From assembly GCA_017745175.1 (NCBI GenBank), contig JAGHZY010000021.1, forward strand, positions 1 to 64,000: a stretch of 64,000 nucleotides of DNA, read 5' to 3'. The stretch comes from Sphingopyxis sp. (lineage in GTDB: Bacteria > Pseudomonadota > Alphaproteobacteria > Sphingomonadales > Sphingomonadaceae). The position numbers and the translations under genes were made by a program. The first letter of the stretch is position 1, and each line of letters starts with the position of its first letter. A model generated the notes under the pieces. That model did no database searches and had not been told where the DNA came from. It was given only the letters and a program-made list of their open reading frames with translations. Positions 42,628 to 51,659 of this stretch are shown here, piece by piece.

Positions 42628-44931
42628 TCAGAACTGAAAGCCAATTTCGGCGGTGAACATGCGCGGCTGGCCGGCGATGAAGCTGGGGATGCCGAAATTG
42701 TCGCCGGTATTGCCGGCGTCGATGACATATTTGGCATCGAGCGCATTCTTGAGCGCAACCTCGAGCCGCCATTTCTGGTCGGGCGTGCGGATTCCGGCGC
42801 GCAGGTTCAACAGGCCATAGGCCCTCTGCACCTCGTCGACCGCGAAGTCGGCGGGCTGCAGGTCGCGGCGGTCATTGTCGTCGTCGAAGAAGAAACGCGA
42901 CTGCCAGCTGTAGGTCGGGTTGAAATAGACCTCCGCCGCTTCGCCGACCGGCACGGTGAAAAAGGCGCCGAGCGAGAAGCTGTGATCGGGGGCGTTGCGG
43001 AAGCGATTGCGGTCATAGGCGCCGCCCGTCAGCCGCGCGTGATTGTACGAATAATTGGCGAAAAGCTGGAGCCAGCTCGCGGCATTCGCCTGCACCTGCG
43101 TCTCGAAACCATAGGCTTCGGCCTCGCCCGCGTTAACGGTGGTGAGGGTGCCGTCGATCGTCTTCACCGTCTGGAAATTGCTGTAGTCGAAATAATAGAC
43201 CGCGCCCTCGAACAGCAGCTTGCCGTCCCCGGCGGTGCCCTTGAGACCCAGTTCATAGCTGTTGACGAGCTCGGCGGGTGCAATCGACGCGGCCGCGGTC
43301 GCCGAGATGTTGAGCGCGGGCGAGCGGCGGCCGCGGTTGTAACTGAGATAGGCGTTGAGATTGTCGGCCAGCTCATATTGCGCCGCGGCGCGCCAGCTCC
43401 AGCCGCTGAAACTCTCTTCGGCGGACAGCGTCACGCCGCCGGCGGTCGGCTGGAAGAAGATACCGCGCCCGGTCAGGCGGCTCGGGCCGTTTGGCAGCGT
43501 GCCGACGACCGTCGCCGTCTTGTCGTCGTGCGTCCAGCGCAGGCCTGCGGTCAGCGACAAGCGATCAGTCGCGCGCCACGTGCCGTCGGCGAAGATGTCT
43601 ACCGTCTTCGCGGCGCCGCCGAAAGTCGAATCGTCCTGATGCGCAGGCTTCAGAACGCCGGCGAGCGGACCGAGTGCGGCGAGGATCTGCGCCTGCGTCA
43701 GCCCCATCGGCGCCGAACGGAGCAAAGCGCCCGAAAAGAGCAGCGCGGTCGCGCGTTCGTCGAACTGGAAAAGATAGCGGTCGTGGTTCGCAAGGTCGAC
43801 ATAGGAGGCCCCGATGACGCCGGTAAAGGCGCCCTTGTTATCATAGGTCAGGCGCAGTTCCTGCGTCGTCTGGTCGCCCCAGCTTTCGCCGATTCCCGCG
43901 ATGATGTTCATGAAGGTGCCGTCGGGATCGAACGCCTCGACGTTGCGATATTTGCGATAGCTGGTGATCGAATTCACCGTCAGCGCGTCATTGATGTCCC
44001 ACGCGCCGAGCAGCGTCACGTCCTTCAGCACCCGGTCGATATAGAGGCGATCGCCCGCAAGCCCGGCGAAGGAACCGAGAACGACGCCGCTGTGCGGCTT
44101 GGTGTCGCCGAGGACGGCGCCGGTCGCCGGATCGCGCGGCAGAAAGACGTTCGACTTGAAGCCGGTGCCGCCGCGCGGCGTGTTTTCCTCGCGGTTGTAG
44201 ATGAGGTCGAAACGCAGCCCGCTCGCGGGCGTGAAACGCAGCGCGCCGCGATACGCCAGCGTGTCGACCGCGTTGAAATCGGGGCCGTCCGCCAAATTCT
44301 CGATATAGCCGTCGCGTTTGCGCCACCTCATCGCGACGCGCACCGCGAGCAGATCCTCTGCGAGCGGCGCATTCGCCATCGCTTCGGCCATGCGATAGCC
44401 ATAATCGCCTATCCCCGCCGATGCGCGCACCGAAAAATCGTCGCCCGCCTTGTTCTGGATCACATTGACCCCGCCGATCAGCGCGCCGCGCCCGAACAGC
44501 GTCGACTGCGGCCCCTTCGCGATCTCGATCCGTTCCATGTCGTAGAGTTCGAACGCCGATGCCGCGACCGAAGAGGTCGAGACGCCGTCGAGATAGATCG
44601 AGACGCGCTGCTCGCCGATCCCGTCGGAGGTGATGCCGCGAATGACGAAACCCGGTGCGCCGACGCTCTGCTCGCGCACCTCGAAACCGGGGGTGTAGAG
44701 GCTGACGTCCTCGAGCGTGTCGGCGCCGATCTTGTCGAGCCTCTCGGCGTCGAACGCCGAGAGGCTGATCGGCACGTCGACAATCGACTGTTCGCGCTTT
44801 TGCGCGGTGACGACGATCGCATCGGCCTCGCCGCTTCCGGCATCGGCCGAATCGAGCGTTTCGGCACAGACAGGCGCGACCACAAGCATCGGGAGCAGGC
44901 TTGCGGAACGGAGAAAAGACTGGAACGACAC
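42628..44931 (-). CDS. TonB-dependent receptor paired with the phosphoesterase
   Basis: A 767-residue outer-membrane receptor with signal peptide (SFLRSASLLPMLVVAPVCA). TonB-box/plug features are ADAIVVTAQKREQSIVDVPISLSAF and ERIEIAKGPQSTLFGRGALIGGVNV; the end is TAEIGFQF with terminal Phe. The AQKRE and GRGALIGG pattern is the sphingomonad receptor type seen for siderophores, terpenoids and organophosphates alike. The start is probably GTG 44931 after AAAGG; the earlier TTG at 44973 lies within the inverted repeat and is unlikely. It is divergent from the TetR gene at 45075, which likely controls it. Confidence 0.93.
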   Translation of the reverse strand: MSFQSFLRSASLLPMLVVAPVCAETLDSADAGSGEADAIVVTAQKREQSIVDVPISLSAFDAERLDKIGADTLEDVSLYTPGFEVREQSVGAPGFVIRGITSDGIGEQRVSIYLDGVSTSSVAASAFELYDMERIEIAKGPQSTLFGRGALIGGVNVIQNKAGDDFSVRASAGIGDYGYRMAEAMANAPLAEDLLAVRVAMRWRKRDGYIENLADGPDFNAVDTLAYRGALRFTPASGLRFDLIYNREENTPRGGTGFKSNVFLPRDPATGAVLGDTKPHSGVVLGSFAGLAGDRLYIDRVLKDVTLLGAWDINDALTVNSITSYRKYRNVEAFDPDGTFMNIIAGIGESWGDQTTQELRLTYDNKGAFTGVIGASYVDLANHDRYLFQFDERATALLFSGALLRSAPMGLTQAQILAALGPLAGVLKPAHQDDSTFGGAAKTVDIFADGTWRATDRLSLTAGLRWTHDDKTATVVGTLPNGPSRLTGRGIFFQPTAGGVTLSAEESFSGWSWRAAAQYELADNLNAYLSYNRGRRSPALNISATAAASIAPAELVNSYELGLKGTAGDGKLLFEGAVYYFDYSNFQTVKTIDGTLTTVNAGEAEAYGFETQVQANAASWLQLFANYSYNHARLTGGAYDRNRFRNAPDHSFSLGAFFTVPVGEAAEVYFNPTYSWQSRFFFDDDNDRRDLQPADFAVDEVQRAYGLLNLRAGIRTPDQKWRLEVALKNALDAKYVIDAGNTGDNFGIPSFIAGQPRMFTAEIGFQF

Positions 44932-44962
44932 GGGAAAACCTTTCGTTGGAAGAGAGCCGGAA

Positions 44963-44981
44963 TTACGATACAATGTCGTAA
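44963..44981. promoter_or_regulatory. Inverted repeat between receptor and TetR
   Basis: Arms TTACGA (44963-44968) and TCGTAA (44976-44981) are separated by 7 bp. The site lies 31 nt before the receptor start and 93 nt before the TetR start, a typical place for a TetR operator. Confidence 0.5.
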
Positions 44982-45074
44982 CGTTTTTATTTTCGATACG
45001 GTCGTGTATTGGAAAACGGCGACAGTTTTGTGAAAGCGCGGCGCGGGTTGACCGCCCCGGAAAATGAGGCGGAA

Positions 45075-45704
45075 ATGAGCGAAGAAGAGACGAGGGATCA
45101 GCCGGCCAGGGGGCGCCCGATGAGCGCCGAGCTCGACGGCGCGATCCTGGAGGCGGCGTGCGATGTGCTCGCGGCGCAGGGCTATCGCGGCTTTTCCTTC
45201 GACGCGGTCGCGAAAGCCGCAGGGACGACGCGCCCCGCCATCTATCGCCGCTGGGAGCGGCGCGAGGATCTGTTGCTTGCGGCGCTCGACCACATCATGC
45301 GCGTCCACAGCGCCGACGCCGATGTTGCGCGCGTCCTTGCCGGCGCGAGCGATGCCGATCTGCGTGTGCTGATCGAAAAGATGATCGACAGCTTCGTCGG
45401 GATCGTCGCCGACCGCCGTGTCGCCGCGGTGAGCATCGCCGTGTCGGCCGCGATGTACGAAGACCCCGAACTGCGCGCGATCGGGCAGGCGCACCATTAT
45501 GACCGGCGAAGGCCGCTCGAGACGGTGCTCGGGTTGGCGCGCGATCGCGGCCTGCTACGCCGCGACATCCCGCTCGACGACCTCATCCATATCTTCGTCG
45601 GCGCGGTTCAGTACCGCTCGAACATGCTCGTCGAGCCCGTCACCCGGGATTATGCGAGCAATGTGCTGAAGCTTCTCTTTGCGGACGGCGCCGTACCGGA
45701 ATGA
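45075..45704 (+). CDS. TetR-family regulator
   Basis: A 209-residue regulator. Helix-turn-helix at residues about 38-65 (FDAVAKAAGTTRPAIYRRW), preceded by GRPMSAELDGAILEAACDVL, and a TetR_C_11-like ligand domain (VAAVSIAVSAAMYEDPEL, RRPLETVLGLARDRG). ATG 45075 follows GAGGCGG; the frame is open upstream but a TTG start there is unlikely. It is divergent from the TonB receptor-phosphoesterase operon, which it probably represses, and convergent with the next TetR gene (21 nt between stops). Confidence 0.9.
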   Translation: MSEEETRDQPARGRPMSAELDGAILEAACDVLAAQGYRGFSFDAVAKAAGTTRPAIYRRWERREDLLLAALDHIMRVHSADADVARVLAGASDADLRVLIEKMIDSFVGIVADRRVAAVSIAVSAAMYEDPELRAIGQAHHYDRRRPLETVLGLARDRGLLRRDIPLDDLIHIFVGAVQYRSNMLVEPVTRDYASNVLKLLFADGAVPE

Positions 45705-45725
45705 CGCGCGCCGGCGTCGCGGGCG

Positions 45726-46358
45726 TCAGGGAAGCACCGCCGTCCGTGCGAGTTTGTGAAGCAATATCCGGAAGGTCGCGAGGTCGTCGGGATCGGACGG
45801 CTCGTACCGGCGCTGCTCGCCGACCTGCCGGCTGTTGCAGACGAAGAAGAGGATGCCCGCGCCGACGGCGTTGATGAAGGTGATCGTCGTAATCGGCACA
45901 AAGGCGTTGCGCGCGATGCCGTAAGCGAGGGTGCGATCCATGTCCTCGAGCACCAGATAGGAAAATTCGACGGGATTGTCCTGCCGCACCGCCGTGTCGG
46001 CGACGAGCCGCTGGATGATGCGCGCGGCCGACGGCCGCCCGACGAAGAAATCGAGCCACGCGTCGAGATGCGCGAGCAGGCGTTCGACGGGGTCGTCGAC
46101 GCCCGTGGTCCGCGCCTCGCTCGCCGCGTGCATATTCTCGAAGATGCGCTTCTCGACCGCGTCGTAGAGCGCGATCTTGGTCGGGAAATGATGGAGCAGC
46201 GACGGCCGGCGGATGCCGACGGCGTCGGCGATATCCTCGAGCCGCGCCGCGCGGAACCCCGTTGCGGCGAAATGCCGCTCGGCCTCGCGCAGGACGGCCT
46301 CGCGCGTCGCGTCGGCGCGCTCCTTGCGTTTCGACGGGATCGTCACGGTCATGTTCAT
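45726..46358 (-). CDS. TetR-family regulator
   Basis: A 210-residue regulator with helix-turn-helix at about residues 32-55 (LEDIADAVGIRRPSLLHHF), followed by TKIALYDAVEKRIFENM and a helical ligand domain. Start ATG 46358 follows AGAGGCGCG. It is divergent from the TonB receptor at 46482; the 26-bp palindrome between them is very likely its operator. It is not closely similar to its convergent TetR neighbour, so the two modules were probably acquired or evolved separately. Confidence 0.9.
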   Translation of the reverse strand: MNMTVTIPSKRKERADATREAVLREAERHFAATGFRAARLEDIADAVGIRRPSLLHHFPTKIALYDAVEKRIFENMHAASEARTTGVDDPVERLLAHLDAWLDFFVGRPSAARIIQRLVADTAVRQDNPVEFSYLVLEDMDRTLAYGIARNAFVPITTITFINAVGAGILFFVCNSRQVGEQRRYEPSDPDDLATFRILLHKLARTAVLP

Positions 46359-46415
46359 CGCGCCTCTTTGGCCCAATCCGATTGTGCTTGCAAATCACCT
46401 GCGCGCCTCTACAGA

Positions 46416-46441
46416 ATTCACCTACTCATGAGTAGGTGAAT
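46416..46441. promoter_or_regulatory. Perfect 26-bp palindromic operator
   Basis: The arms ATTCACCTACTCA and TGAGTAGGTGAAT are exact reverse complements with no spacer. It is centred between the TetR start (57 nt) and the receptor start (40 nt). Confidence 0.8.
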
Positions 46442-46481
46442 CGATGCGGACATAGCCGCACGACAATTGGGAGGGTGAATT

Positions 46482-48725
46482 ATGCTGGTTGGAAAATCGC
46501 GCCTGTACCGTGCGGCGCTTGCGGCATCGGCCGCGACATGGCTGTTCGCCGCTCCGGCGCAGGCGCAGGAAAGCGCCGAAGATCCGGGCGTCGGCGTCGG
46601 CGTCACCGACATCGTCGTCACTGCGCAGAAGCGCGAAGAAAATCTGCAGGACACGCCGATCTCGATGGTCGCGCTCAACGCCGAAGCACTGGAAACCAAG
46701 GGCATCGGGTCGCTGTCCGACCTGTTCACCGGCGCGGTGCCGTCAATCCGCATCGCGCCCTTCGTCGGCCGCGTGTCGGCGGTCAGCATCGGGATGCGCG
46801 GGCTGGTCCCGGTCGACGCGACGCAGGTGACGCGCGACGCCACCGTCGGCGTCTATGTCGACAGCGTCTATCTCGGCCGTGTGTCGGGGCTGGGCATGGA
46901 ACTCGCCGACATCGAGCGCATCGAGGTGCTGCGCGGGCCGCAGGGCACATTGTTCGGACGCAACACGATCGGCGGCGCGATCAGCGTCGTGTCGAAGAAG
47001 CCGACGGGTGAACTCGGCCTCGACGTGAAGGCCGGGATCGGCAATTATCGCGGCCGCTCGTTCGCCGCGCACGTCAACCTGCCCGAGGCGGCGGGAATCA
47101 GCGTCAAGGTCGACGGCGTCTTCGAAGGACGCGACGGGCTGGTGCGCAATCCCCTCGGCGGCGACGCGCGCGATTATGGCGAGATCGAGAAATACGGCTT
47201 CAAGATTTCGGCGCTCATGCGGCCCGCCGACAATATCTCGATCCTCTATTCCTATGACCTCTCGCGCGACAAATCGACGAGCCTCTATCACTATGTATCG
47301 GCGATCCATCAGGCGCCCGCGGTCACGCCCTCGTTCATCAAGGTCGACACCGGCCGCGTGAAGGTCGGACGGATCGGCCTTCCCGTCTATCGCAATCCGC
47401 AGGAGGCGAAGGGCCACAGCCTGACCGCCGAATGGGAGATCGACGACGCGCTGACGCTCCGCTCGATCTCGGCGTGGCGGCGGCTCGACTCGACGCAGAT
47501 GGACGGCGACGAGGGTACGAACACGACCTGGGGCCCCAATCGCCGTTTCGGCCGCCTTTCCTATGCCAATGTGAAGCAGAACCAGTTCAGTCAGGAAGTC
47601 CAGCTCGTCGGCGATGTCGGCGAGCTGAAGTTCGTCCTCGGCGGCTATTATTTCAGGGAAAACGGCCGCGACGAGGCGATCGTCTATTCGCTGGGCACGC
47701 TCAATCCGACACTGACCGGGGTCAATCTTTTCCCCGCACCGTCGCCCGACGGCGGCGCGGCGCGCCTTCCCGATCGCGCGGCCGAGGTCCGCGTCCGTTC
47801 GAAGGCGCTGTTCGGGCAGGCGACATGGTCGCCCGAGGCGATCCGCGGGCTGCATCTGACCGCGGGCGCGCGCTACACCGACGATCACAAGGATGGCCGT
47901 TTGCTGTTCATTGCCGGGGTCAATCCGAACCTGTCCTTCGTCTTCAATTCGAAGCGCGTCGATCCGATGGCAACGGTCGCCTATGACTTCAGCGAGGATA
48001 TCAACGCCTATGTGAAATGGAGCCGCGCCTATCGTGCCGGCGGCGCCAATACGCGCTCGACGATCCTGCGCACCTTCGGCGAGGAAGAGCTGACCGCGTG
48101 GGAAGCGGGCGTGAAGGCCGACCTGTTCGACCGTCACCTGCGCGTCAACCTCGCCGCCTATGCGAGCCGGCTGTCGAACCAGCAGGTCGACTTCGTCAAT
48201 CCCGCCTTCGTGTCGAACACCGAAACGGTGAACGCGCCCGAAAAGCGCAAGATCAAGGGCATCGAGGCCGACATCACGCTCGTCCCCATGCGCGGGCTCT
48301 CGCTGTCGGCCAACTATGTCTATACCGACGCACCGCCGACCCCGGTGCGCAACGTCTTCACCGGTGTAATCGAACAGACCTTCTCGGCCTTCACGCCGAA
48401 GCATAGCGCAAGCTTCTCGGCCGACTATGCCTTCCCCGCCTTTTCCTTCGGGCAGCTTCGCGCGCATCTGGGGCTCGACACGGCGGGCAATTATATCCCG
48501 AACGGCACGGTCACGACCAAGGCCGAGAAGGCGCTTCTGCTCAACGGCCGCCTGTCGCTCGGCGAGATCGAGCTCGGTGGGGGCGAGATGGAGATTGCGG
48601 TCTGGGGCAAGAATCTGACCAACGCGACCTATAATCTGCTCGATTTCCGTATCGGCGGACGGACGACCGCAACATTCTACAACGAACCGCGCACCTATGG
48701 CCTCGAAGCCCGGGTGAAATTCTGA
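46482..48725 (+). CDS. TonB-dependent receptor paired with the tyrosine phosphatase-like gene
   Basis: A 747-residue outer-membrane receptor with signal peptide (residues 1-29, ending AQAQ). TonB-box/plug motifs: DIVVTAQKREENLQDTPISMVAL and ERIEVLRGPQGTLFGRNTIGGAISVVSKKP; C-terminus YGLEARVKF with terminal Phe. ATG 46482 follows GGGAGGG. The FGRNTIGGA plug motif is common to sphingomonad receptors for aromatic and terpenoid compounds. It forms an operon with the phosphatase 54 nt downstream and is probably repressed by the divergent TetR. Confidence 0.94.
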   Translation: MLVGKSRLYRAALAASAATWLFAAPAQAQESAEDPGVGVGVTDIVVTAQKREENLQDTPISMVALNAEALETKGIGSLSDLFTGAVPSIRIAPFVGRVSAVSIGMRGLVPVDATQVTRDATVGVYVDSVYLGRVSGLGMELADIERIEVLRGPQGTLFGRNTIGGAISVVSKKPTGELGLDVKAGIGNYRGRSFAAHVNLPEAAGISVKVDGVFEGRDGLVRNPLGGDARDYGEIEKYGFKISALMRPADNISILYSYDLSRDKSTSLYHYVSAIHQAPAVTPSFIKVDTGRVKVGRIGLPVYRNPQEAKGHSLTAEWEIDDALTLRSISAWRRLDSTQMDGDEGTNTTWGPNRRFGRLSYANVKQNQFSQEVQLVGDVGELKFVLGGYYFRENGRDEAIVYSLGTLNPTLTGVNLFPAPSPDGGAARLPDRAAEVRVRSKALFGQATWSPEAIRGLHLTAGARYTDDHKDGRLLFIAGVNPNLSFVFNSKRVDPMATVAYDFSEDINAYVKWSRAYRAGGANTRSTILRTFGEEELTAWEAGVKADLFDRHLRVNLAAYASRLSNQQVDFVNPAFVSNTETVNAPEKRKIKGIEADITLVPMRGLSLSANYVYTDAPPTPVRNVFTGVIEQTFSAFTPKHSASFSADYAFPAFSFGQLRAHLGLDTAGNYIPNGTVTTKAEKALLLNGRLSLGEIELGGGEMEIAVWGKNLTNATYNLLDFRIGGRTTATFYNEPRTYGLEARVKF

Positions 48726-48779
48726 GGGGCGCCGCCCGGTGGCAGATCGCTACCGGGCGGATTTTCGGAAGGAAGACGA

Positions 48780-49631
48780 ATGAAAAAGACACTGCTCGCA
48801 CTGCTGCTGGTCGCGCCCATACCGGCGATCGCGCAAACTGCGCCCGCTACGACGCAGGCCGCGCCCGAACGGACGCACGAGATTGCGCTCACCGGCGGCG
48901 ACAATTTCCGCGACGTCGGCGGCTACCGGACCGGCGACGGCCATGAGGTACGCTGGGGCAAGCTCTATCGCTCGGCGTCGGTCGGACGCTATACGGCGGA
49001 GGATCAGGCGCTGATCCGCAAGCTGTCGGTGGGGTCGATCATCGACCTGCGCTCGACGCGCGAGCGGCAGGGCGACAAGGCGCCGTGGATGCAGACGGCC
49101 GACGTCGGATATTGGACGCGCGACTATGATTTGTCGGGCGGCAATCTGGGCGCGCTGTTCGCGAAGGGCGCGAAGTTCGACGCCGAGACCATGCGCGGTG
49201 TGATGATCCAGGGGTATCGCGGCTTCCCGAAGGAGCAGGCGGCGGCGTACCGCATGCTGTTCGACCGGCTCCTCACCTCGGACAAGGCGGTCATCGTCAA
49301 TTGCACCGCGGGCAAGGACCGCACGGGCCTCGGTGTCGCGCTGGTGCTGAGCGCGCTCGGCGTTCCCTATGAAACGATCATGGAGGATTATCTGCTGAGC
49401 AACACGCTGCTCGACGCGGACGCGCTGCGCGCCGATGCGGGGATGAACGCCGCGATGTCGGCGCTGCCTGCCGATGTCGCCAAGCCGCTGCTGGGGGTCG
49501 AACGCGCCTATCTCGATGCCGCGTTCGAACAGATCGCCAAGGACTATGGCAGCGTCGATGCCTATCTGGCGCAGGAACTTGGAGTCGATGCGGCGGCGCG
49601 AAAGCGGCTGCGCGAGCGCATGTTGAGTTGA
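48780..49631 (+). CDS. Exported tyrosine-phosphatase-like protein
   Basis: A 283-residue protein with signal peptide (MKKTLLALLLVAPIPAIAQ). The fold is that of the IphP-like dual-specificity phosphatases: DNFRDVGGYRTGDG near the N-terminus and the active-site loop NCTAGKDRTG, with nucleophile Cys175 and Arg181. The His that usually precedes the Cys is Asn174 here, which may alter the Cys pKa. It should hydrolyse phosphate monoesters of small molecules, phosphoinositides or phosphotyrosine in the periplasm. It lies in an operon with the upstream TonB receptor. Confidence 0.88.
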   Translation: MKKTLLALLLVAPIPAIAQTAPATTQAAPERTHEIALTGGDNFRDVGGYRTGDGHEVRWGKLYRSASVGRYTAEDQALIRKLSVGSIIDLRSTRERQGDKAPWMQTADVGYWTRDYDLSGGNLGALFAKGAKFDAETMRGVMIQGYRGFPKEQAAAYRMLFDRLLTSDKAVIVNCTAGKDRTGLGVALVLSALGVPYETIMEDYLLSNTLLDADALRADAGMNAAMSALPADVAKPLLGVERAYLDAAFEQIAKDYGSVDAYLAQELGVDAAARKRLRERMLS

Positions 49632-49652
49632 AGGGCCGCTCCTACCAAAAAT

Positions 49653-49693
49653 CGTCATCCCGGCGAACCCGAGGACCCCTTTGTTATAACTCG
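49653..49693 (+). repeat. Left copy of a 41-bp inverted repeat around the decayed island
   Basis: It begins CGTCATCCCGGC and ends TTATAACTCG. Its reverse-complement partner at 52281-52321 matches at 34 of 41 positions by my hand alignment. The outer part resembles the dispersed CGTCATCCCGG repeats of sphingomonads. Confidence 0.7.
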
Positions 49694-50440
49694 GTCAGCA
49701 TCAGGTTGCGGGTTGTCGTTAACAAAGTCCAGAACGCCCATCAGCGATCCGTGGAGGGTAGCGTGAACCTCGCCGCGCCTCTCACCGGGATGAAGGACGA
49801 TCTTGCCGACGAGCGAGCGAATGTCGCTTGAGGCATCAAGCCGCGTGTTCGGATCTTCGAGCGTCTCGGTGAGTGCCGCGACCTTGCGCTTGTAGATTTC
49901 GGCGATGCCGGGATGGACATCGGGAACGTCCTGCGGCGCTTGCGCAAGCCGCGCGTTGATCTCTTGCCGCTCACGTTCGAGTTCGGCCATGCGCGCTTTC
50001 ATCGACGGCTGATACAGCCCGTCCTCAATCGCCGCCATGATCCCCGCGACCGCCTTGTCGACTCTTGCGAGCGCTCGCCGATCGGCGTCTACCTGTATCC
50101 GCCGCTCGCGGTTCTCGCGGTTGATGTGATTCGCATAGGCGGCAACCGCCGCCTCGATCTTGTCGGCCGACACGAGGCGGTCGGCGATGCCCGCGAGCGC
50201 ACGGCGCTCCAACTCCTCGCGCCGGATCGTCCGGTTGTTGGTGCAAGAGCGGCTGCGATGATGGCCGACACAGCCATAGCGATCGCCAACGACGACGGCA
50301 TAGGTTCCACCACAGGTGCCGCATTCGAGCAGACCCGAGAGCAGATAGGCGGGACGGCGCAGCCCTTGCGCGCTCCTCGACTGCGCCGCTTCCTTGATCG
50401 ACGCATAGCGTTCGCCGAGCACCCGCTGCTGGCGCTTGGG
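49655..50440 (-). pseudogene. Large serine recombinase, 3' fragment
   Basis: The C-terminal part of a resolvase/invertase-type large serine recombinase: RRPAYLLSGLLECGTCGG is the start of the recombinase zinc beta-ribbon, with further Cys in YGCVGHHRSRSCTNN, then a long coiled-coil-rich tail (ELERERQEINARLAQ). The N-terminal catalytic domain with its Ser and the start of the recombinase domain are missing. The similarity stops near RQQRVLGERY at about 50440, where RHS sequence on the opposite strand begins. It was once an integrase of a mobile element; it cannot be active as it stands. Confidence 0.8.
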
Positions 50441-50462
50441 TGCACGGCACTGCTCTGGGTAG

Positions 50463-51224
50463 CGTCGCGACGAGTATTGCGGTCTTGGCGGTGGCAGCGG
50501 TTGGGCTTCTCTTGCTGTCGGGAAGACTGGAACTGCGGCGGCCCGCATCTACTCGCCGACGCTCGGACGGTTCATGCAGACCGACCCCATCGGATACAAA
50601 GATCAAGTCAACCTTTATGCCTACGTAGGCAATGACCCAGTCAATATGGTTGATCCGAGTGGTACGCAATCGATCGAACTATATCCGAGCGGAGATCCTG
50701 CTGAAGCTGGAGCAGGGAATATTCCCAACGTAGATGGATTTGCGCTGGTATCGGCGCATGGATTTCAAAGTGGAGGCGTAGAGGGGCCCAACCATCAAAA
50801 TGTTTCGGCAGAATATATTCACGGAAGGTTGCTCGCGGCCGGGTATCCGATAGAAGGGGGCAAGCCAGTCTTTCTTCTGAGCTGCAACACAGCTGTCGGT
50901 AATATTCCGAGATATCTTGCATATCTTACTAAGGCGCCGGTCTATGCTAGCGCTGGCTACGTCGGAATTCCGGGCGCTGGCGACAAAAACTGGACTTTCA
51001 AAGCCTATATGGGTCTAAAAGGCACAAAGGTTGATACGGCGAGCGAGCAATCCGGATGGCAAGCGTTTGACGCTAGTGGGGCGATTGGCGAGAATGGAGT
51101 TAGCTCCATTTCGTACGATCAAAAAAGTAACAAGCTTAAGTTTATTTCGAATTCGGAAACCGGATCGAGAATTCGCAGGCAAATTTCGGTCGGCCCAATG
51201 CAGACGAAAGTGAATGTAAAATGA
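50463..51224 (+). pseudogene. RHS protein C-terminal end with toxin-like domain, truncated
   Basis: The frame opens after TAG 50460-50462 and holds the RHS core end [38 protein letters not shown], where the toxic tip of RHS proteins begins. The following 190 or so residues form a variable domain with a His in LVSAHG (codon 50757) and a Cys in FLLSCNTA (codon 50883). This arrangement is like clan CD/CHAT-type cysteine peptidases, an inference only. The main RHS shell is absent; the first Met is at 50574. The downstream gene overlaps by ATGA. Base composition is much more AT-rich than the surroundings. It may be a silent tip cassette or a decayed remnant. Confidence 0.7.
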
Positions 51225-51655
51225 AGATTCAATCATTATCCATCTTCATTATGGGACTTGGTTTGATAGGCTGTTCGGATTTCAATGGAGCCAAAAAGCA
51301 GCCTGAAACTTCGATGTCTAGGTTTGAGAAATTTTCTAACCCAATCGAATATGCCAAGCTAGTAGAAATGGGAAATAAAGGAGATAAAAAAAGTATAGGG
51401 CTGCTGGTCTCATACTATTCTCATCCAAAAAAACCCGACCTGAGAAATTTGCTTTATTGGTCAGATAGGCAATTTGAATTTTTGGGGCCTGAGGCGTATA
51501 CTAACTACATACTCGCAATGGCGGATGTTGATTGCGACGGAGCTTGGAGGGTTTTAGAAGAAAAATATAGAGATATAAGATCATTCTCTTTTTTATACTC
51601 ATCTGAAGGGAGGGTAAGTATTGACGGCAAATGCGCTAGGGCTATCACTACTTGA
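51221..51655 (+). CDS. Small lipoprotein, likely immunity protein of the RHS tip
   Basis: A 144-residue AT-rich gene starting at ATG 51221, overlapping the RHS stop (ATGA). It has a short signal with lipobox LIGC (Cys18), so it should be lipid-anchored in the periplasm. The mature part is mostly hydrophilic and helical, with two Cys near the middle and end (VDCDGAW, DGKCARA). No known family is recognised. Toxin tips are generally followed by their immunity genes, and the lipoprotein signal would place protection in the periplasm, which suggests the toxin acts there. The assignment as immunity protein is from context. Confidence 0.6.
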   Translation: MKIQSLSIFIMGLGLIGCSDFNGAKKQPETSMSRFEKFSNPIEYAKLVEMGNKGDKKSIGLLVSYYSHPKKPDLRNLLYWSDRQFEFLGPEAYTNYILAMADVDCDGAWRVLEEKYRDIRSFSFLYSSEGRVSIDGKCARAITT

Positions 51656-51659
51656 TCAC

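Noticed and set aside
46436-47011. 191-codon plus-strand frame over the start of the TonB receptor
   Set aside because: Shadow frame of the receptor; the start lies in the operator region.
50440-50628. Hydrophobic frame containing [17 protein letters not shown]
   Set aside because: Spans the recombinase/RHS junction in a frame different from the RHS core; looks like a by-product of the fusion.
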